From: Nitriliruptoraceae bacterium
GTDB lineage: Bacteria; Actinomycetota; Nitriliruptoria; Nitriliruptorales; Nitriliruptoraceae
Assembly (NCBI GenBank): GCA_003554005.1
Contig: PWEU01000099.1
Location: 1-6,022, forward strand
Direction: 5' to 3'
DNA: 6,022 bases
Shown: positions 4,925 to 6,022 of the stretch, in pieces
Numbering within the stretch: the stretch's first letter is position 1
How the letters are laid out: each line of letters starts with the position of its first letter
Position numbers and translations under genes: made by a program
The notes under the pieces: generated by a model
Told to the model about the DNA's origin: nothing
The model's database searches: none
The model's input: only the letters and a program-made list of their open reading frames with translations

Positions 4925-5877
4925 GCGGCCTCCTGCGCGGTGGGTGGCGCCTGCTGGGTGAGCTCGAGGAAGACGTCGTCGAGGGTGGGGCGGCGCAGAC
5001 CGATGTCGCGGACATACAGCCCCGAGGCCTGCAGGGTGGCGGCGATCCGGGACAGCTCCGCGAGCGCGTCCTCGGCCGGCACGGGTACGCGGATGCGGCG
5101 CGGGTCCCCGGTGCGCTCGGCGCCGGGGATGGCGGCCTGCGCACGGTCGCCATCGCCGTCCTCGGCCAGCAGGATGTCCACCACCTGCCCGCCGACGCGG
5201 TCCTTGAGCTCGTCGCCCGTGCCCTCGGCGATGATGTCGCCGTGGTCGATCACGGCGATGCGATCGGCGAGCTGGTCGGCCTCCTCCAGGTACTGGGTGG
5301 TGAGCAGCAGGGGGGTGCCCTCGGCGACCAGCTCCCGGGTGACCTCCCAGATGGCGTTGCGCGAGCGTGGGTCGAGGCCGGTGGTGGGCTCGTCGAGGAA
5401 CAGCAGCCGGGGACGCACCAGCAGGCTCGAGGCCAGGTCGAGGCGGCGGCGCATCCCGCCCGAGTAGGTCCGGGCCGGCCGGTCGCCGGCGTCGGCCAGA
5501 TCGAACCGCTCCAGCAGCTCACCGGCGCGCCGGCGGGCGTCGCGGCCGGTGAGGTGGAACAGCTCCCCGAACATCTTGAGGTTCTCGCGACCGGTGAGCA
5601 GCTCGTCCACCGCCGCGTACTGCCCCGTGAGGCCGATCAGGCGGCGGACCTCGGGCGCGTCACGGACGACATCACGGCCGAAGATCGTGGCCTGGCCCTC
5701 GTCGGGGGGCAGCAGGGTCGCCAGCACCCGGACCAGGGTGGTCTTACCGGCCCCGTTGGGCCCGAGGAGCCCGACCACCTCGCCTTCGGCCACCTCGAGG
5801 TCGACGCCCGTGAGCGCGTCGGTGGTGCCGAAACGCTTGCGGACGCCCCTGACGCGGACGGCAGGGTCGTGGGACAT
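4921..5877 (-). CDS. ABC transporter ATP-binding protein, DrrA-like
   Basis: This cytoplasmic ATPase powers the pump formed with the adjacent permease, probably as a dimer on two permease subunits. The 318 residues show Walker A GPNGAGKT (39-46), the Q-loop Gln86, the signature YSGGMRRRLDLA (138-149), Walker B LLFLDEP (158-164) and the D-loop GLDP (167-170). The position of the usual H-loop His is Gln195 in LLTTQYLEEADQLADRI; this change is characteristic of the DrrA subfamily of drug and antibiotic exporters rather than a defect. A C-terminal extension of about 90 residues ends with LDDVFLEL (299-306), resembling the LDEVFL motif noted in DrrA. Length and domain order are normal and complete. 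It is the first gene of the three-gene operon, and its stop overlaps the permease start (ATGA). The ATG at 5877 is supported by an AGGAG site. The transported substrate is not evident. Confidence 0.96.
   Translation of the reverse strand: MSHDPAVRVRGVRKRFGTTDALTGVDLEVAEGEVVGLLGPNGAGKTTLVRVLATLLPPDEGQATIFGRDVVRDAPEVRRLIGLTGQYAAVDELLTGRENLKMFGELFHLTGRDARRRAGELLERFDLADAGDRPARTYSGGMRRRLDLASSLLVRPRLLFLDEPTTGLDPRSRNAIWEVTRELVAEGTPLLLTTQYLEEADQLADRIAVIDHGDIIAEGTGDELKDRVGGQVVDILLAEDGDGDRAQAAIPGAERTGDPRRIRVPVPAEDALAELSRIAATLQASGLYVRDIGLRRPTLDDVFLELTQQAPPTAQEAA
4929..4934 (-). promoter_or_regulatory. Ribosome binding site of the ABC permease
   Basis: A perfect AGGAGG, four bases before the ATG at 4924, lies inside the last codons of the ATPase gene. 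The spacing is short, but with the ATGA overlap it fixes the permease start. Confidence 0.7.
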
Positions 5878-5882
5878 GGGAA

Positions 5883-5888
5883 CTCCTA
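5883..5888 (-). promoter_or_regulatory. Ribosome binding site of the ABC ATPase
   Basis: TAGGAG, followed by five bases (TTCCC) and then the ATG at 5877, is a good site at a suitable distance and marks the start of the operon's translation. Confidence 0.7.
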
Positions 5889-6022
5889 ATGGTGCGTGGT
5901 CGGCGCGCTGCGATGGCGAGGTGGTGGCACAGGAGGGCTTCGGTGCCGCGGCGGTGCGCGGCCGGGCGTCGGGGCGTCCGGGCGGTGACCGCCGCGTGGT
6001 TCGCCCCCACGTGGTCGGTCCC
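5889..6022. other. Leader/promoter region of the efflux operon; no recognised gene
   Basis: I recognise no protein and no clear -10/-35 pair. Possible regulatory marks are a 6-bp inverted repeat GGCGGT-G-ACCGCC (5981-5993), the 8-base palindrome CCACGTGG (6007-6014), and CGTGGTCGG present at both 5895-5903 and 6010-6018. Such sites could bind a repressor, but in DNA this GC-rich short palindromes arise easily. A + strand ATG at 5889 opens a frame to the right edge (44 codons, Arg- and Trp-rich) that resembles nothing; it may be chance. Confidence 0.35.

Larger units (their letters stand above)
2643..5877 (-). other. Three-gene efflux operon (ATPase, permease, MFS)
   Basis: The three genes are read in one direction and each junction is a 4-base overlap: ATGA at 4921-4924 and GTGA at 4001-4004. 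They must therefore be on one message and are likely made in coupled amounts. The combination of an ATP-driven exporter with a gradient-driven MFS carrier suggests handling of one compound or of related ones, but no regulator, biosynthetic enzyme or resistance marker in the window shows which. Confidence 0.85.

Noticed and set aside
4136..5467. 443-codon + strand frame, His/Arg/Glu-rich
   Set aside because: Antisense shadow of the ABC permease and ATPase genes.
5744..6010. 88-codon - strand frame overlapping the ATPase start
   Set aside because: It runs into the ATPase gene in another frame, is Arg/His-rich, and the ATPase has a well-supported start of its own.

Overview
The window is very GC-rich, with coding regions whose third codon positions are almost all G or C. 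Start codons are ATG or GTG, and genes are joined by 4-base ATGA/GTGA overlaps. This fits a high-GC actinomycete-type bacterium (Actinomycetota); nothing here allows a closer placement. No rRNA, tRNA, CRISPR array or insertion sequence was recognised.

Left part (1-1750, + strand): about 218 bases of upstream sequence lead into a complete NAD(P)-dependent aldehyde dehydrogenase of the succinate-semialdehyde dehydrogenase type (219-1664). Two tight hairpins (1676-1706 and 1733-1750) follow its stop codon and probably end its transcript.

Middle part (1751-2642) is a decayed, rearranged stretch. A palindromic operator-like site (1809-1826) precedes a wrecked type II toxin-antitoxin module (1846-2011). 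The first 24 residues of a Phd/YefM-type antitoxin are joined, in a different frame, to the last 33 residues of a VapC-type PIN toxin, with an 8-base segment at the join that fits both genes. A large perfect inverted repeat follows (2030-2074). On the - strand lies a 50-residue membrane-anchored small ORF (2120-2272). Next comes a striking array of 54 pentanucleotide units in unbroken 5-base register (2356-2625), ending 17 bases from the stop codon of the next gene.

Right part (2643-6022, - strand): three genes form a tight operon read from right to left. They are a DrrA-like ABC ATPase (4921-5877), an ABC-2 type permease (4001-4924) and an MFS transporter (2643-4004). The ATPase and permease should form one efflux pump; the MFS protein is translationally coupled behind them, so the operon encodes two different kinds of transporter. 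The last 145 bases hold the ribosome binding site and presumably the promoter of this operon.

The most unusual items are the pentamer array, with its coupled T-A substitution pattern and internal segmental duplications, and the toxin-antitoxin deletion scar that still carries its operator.
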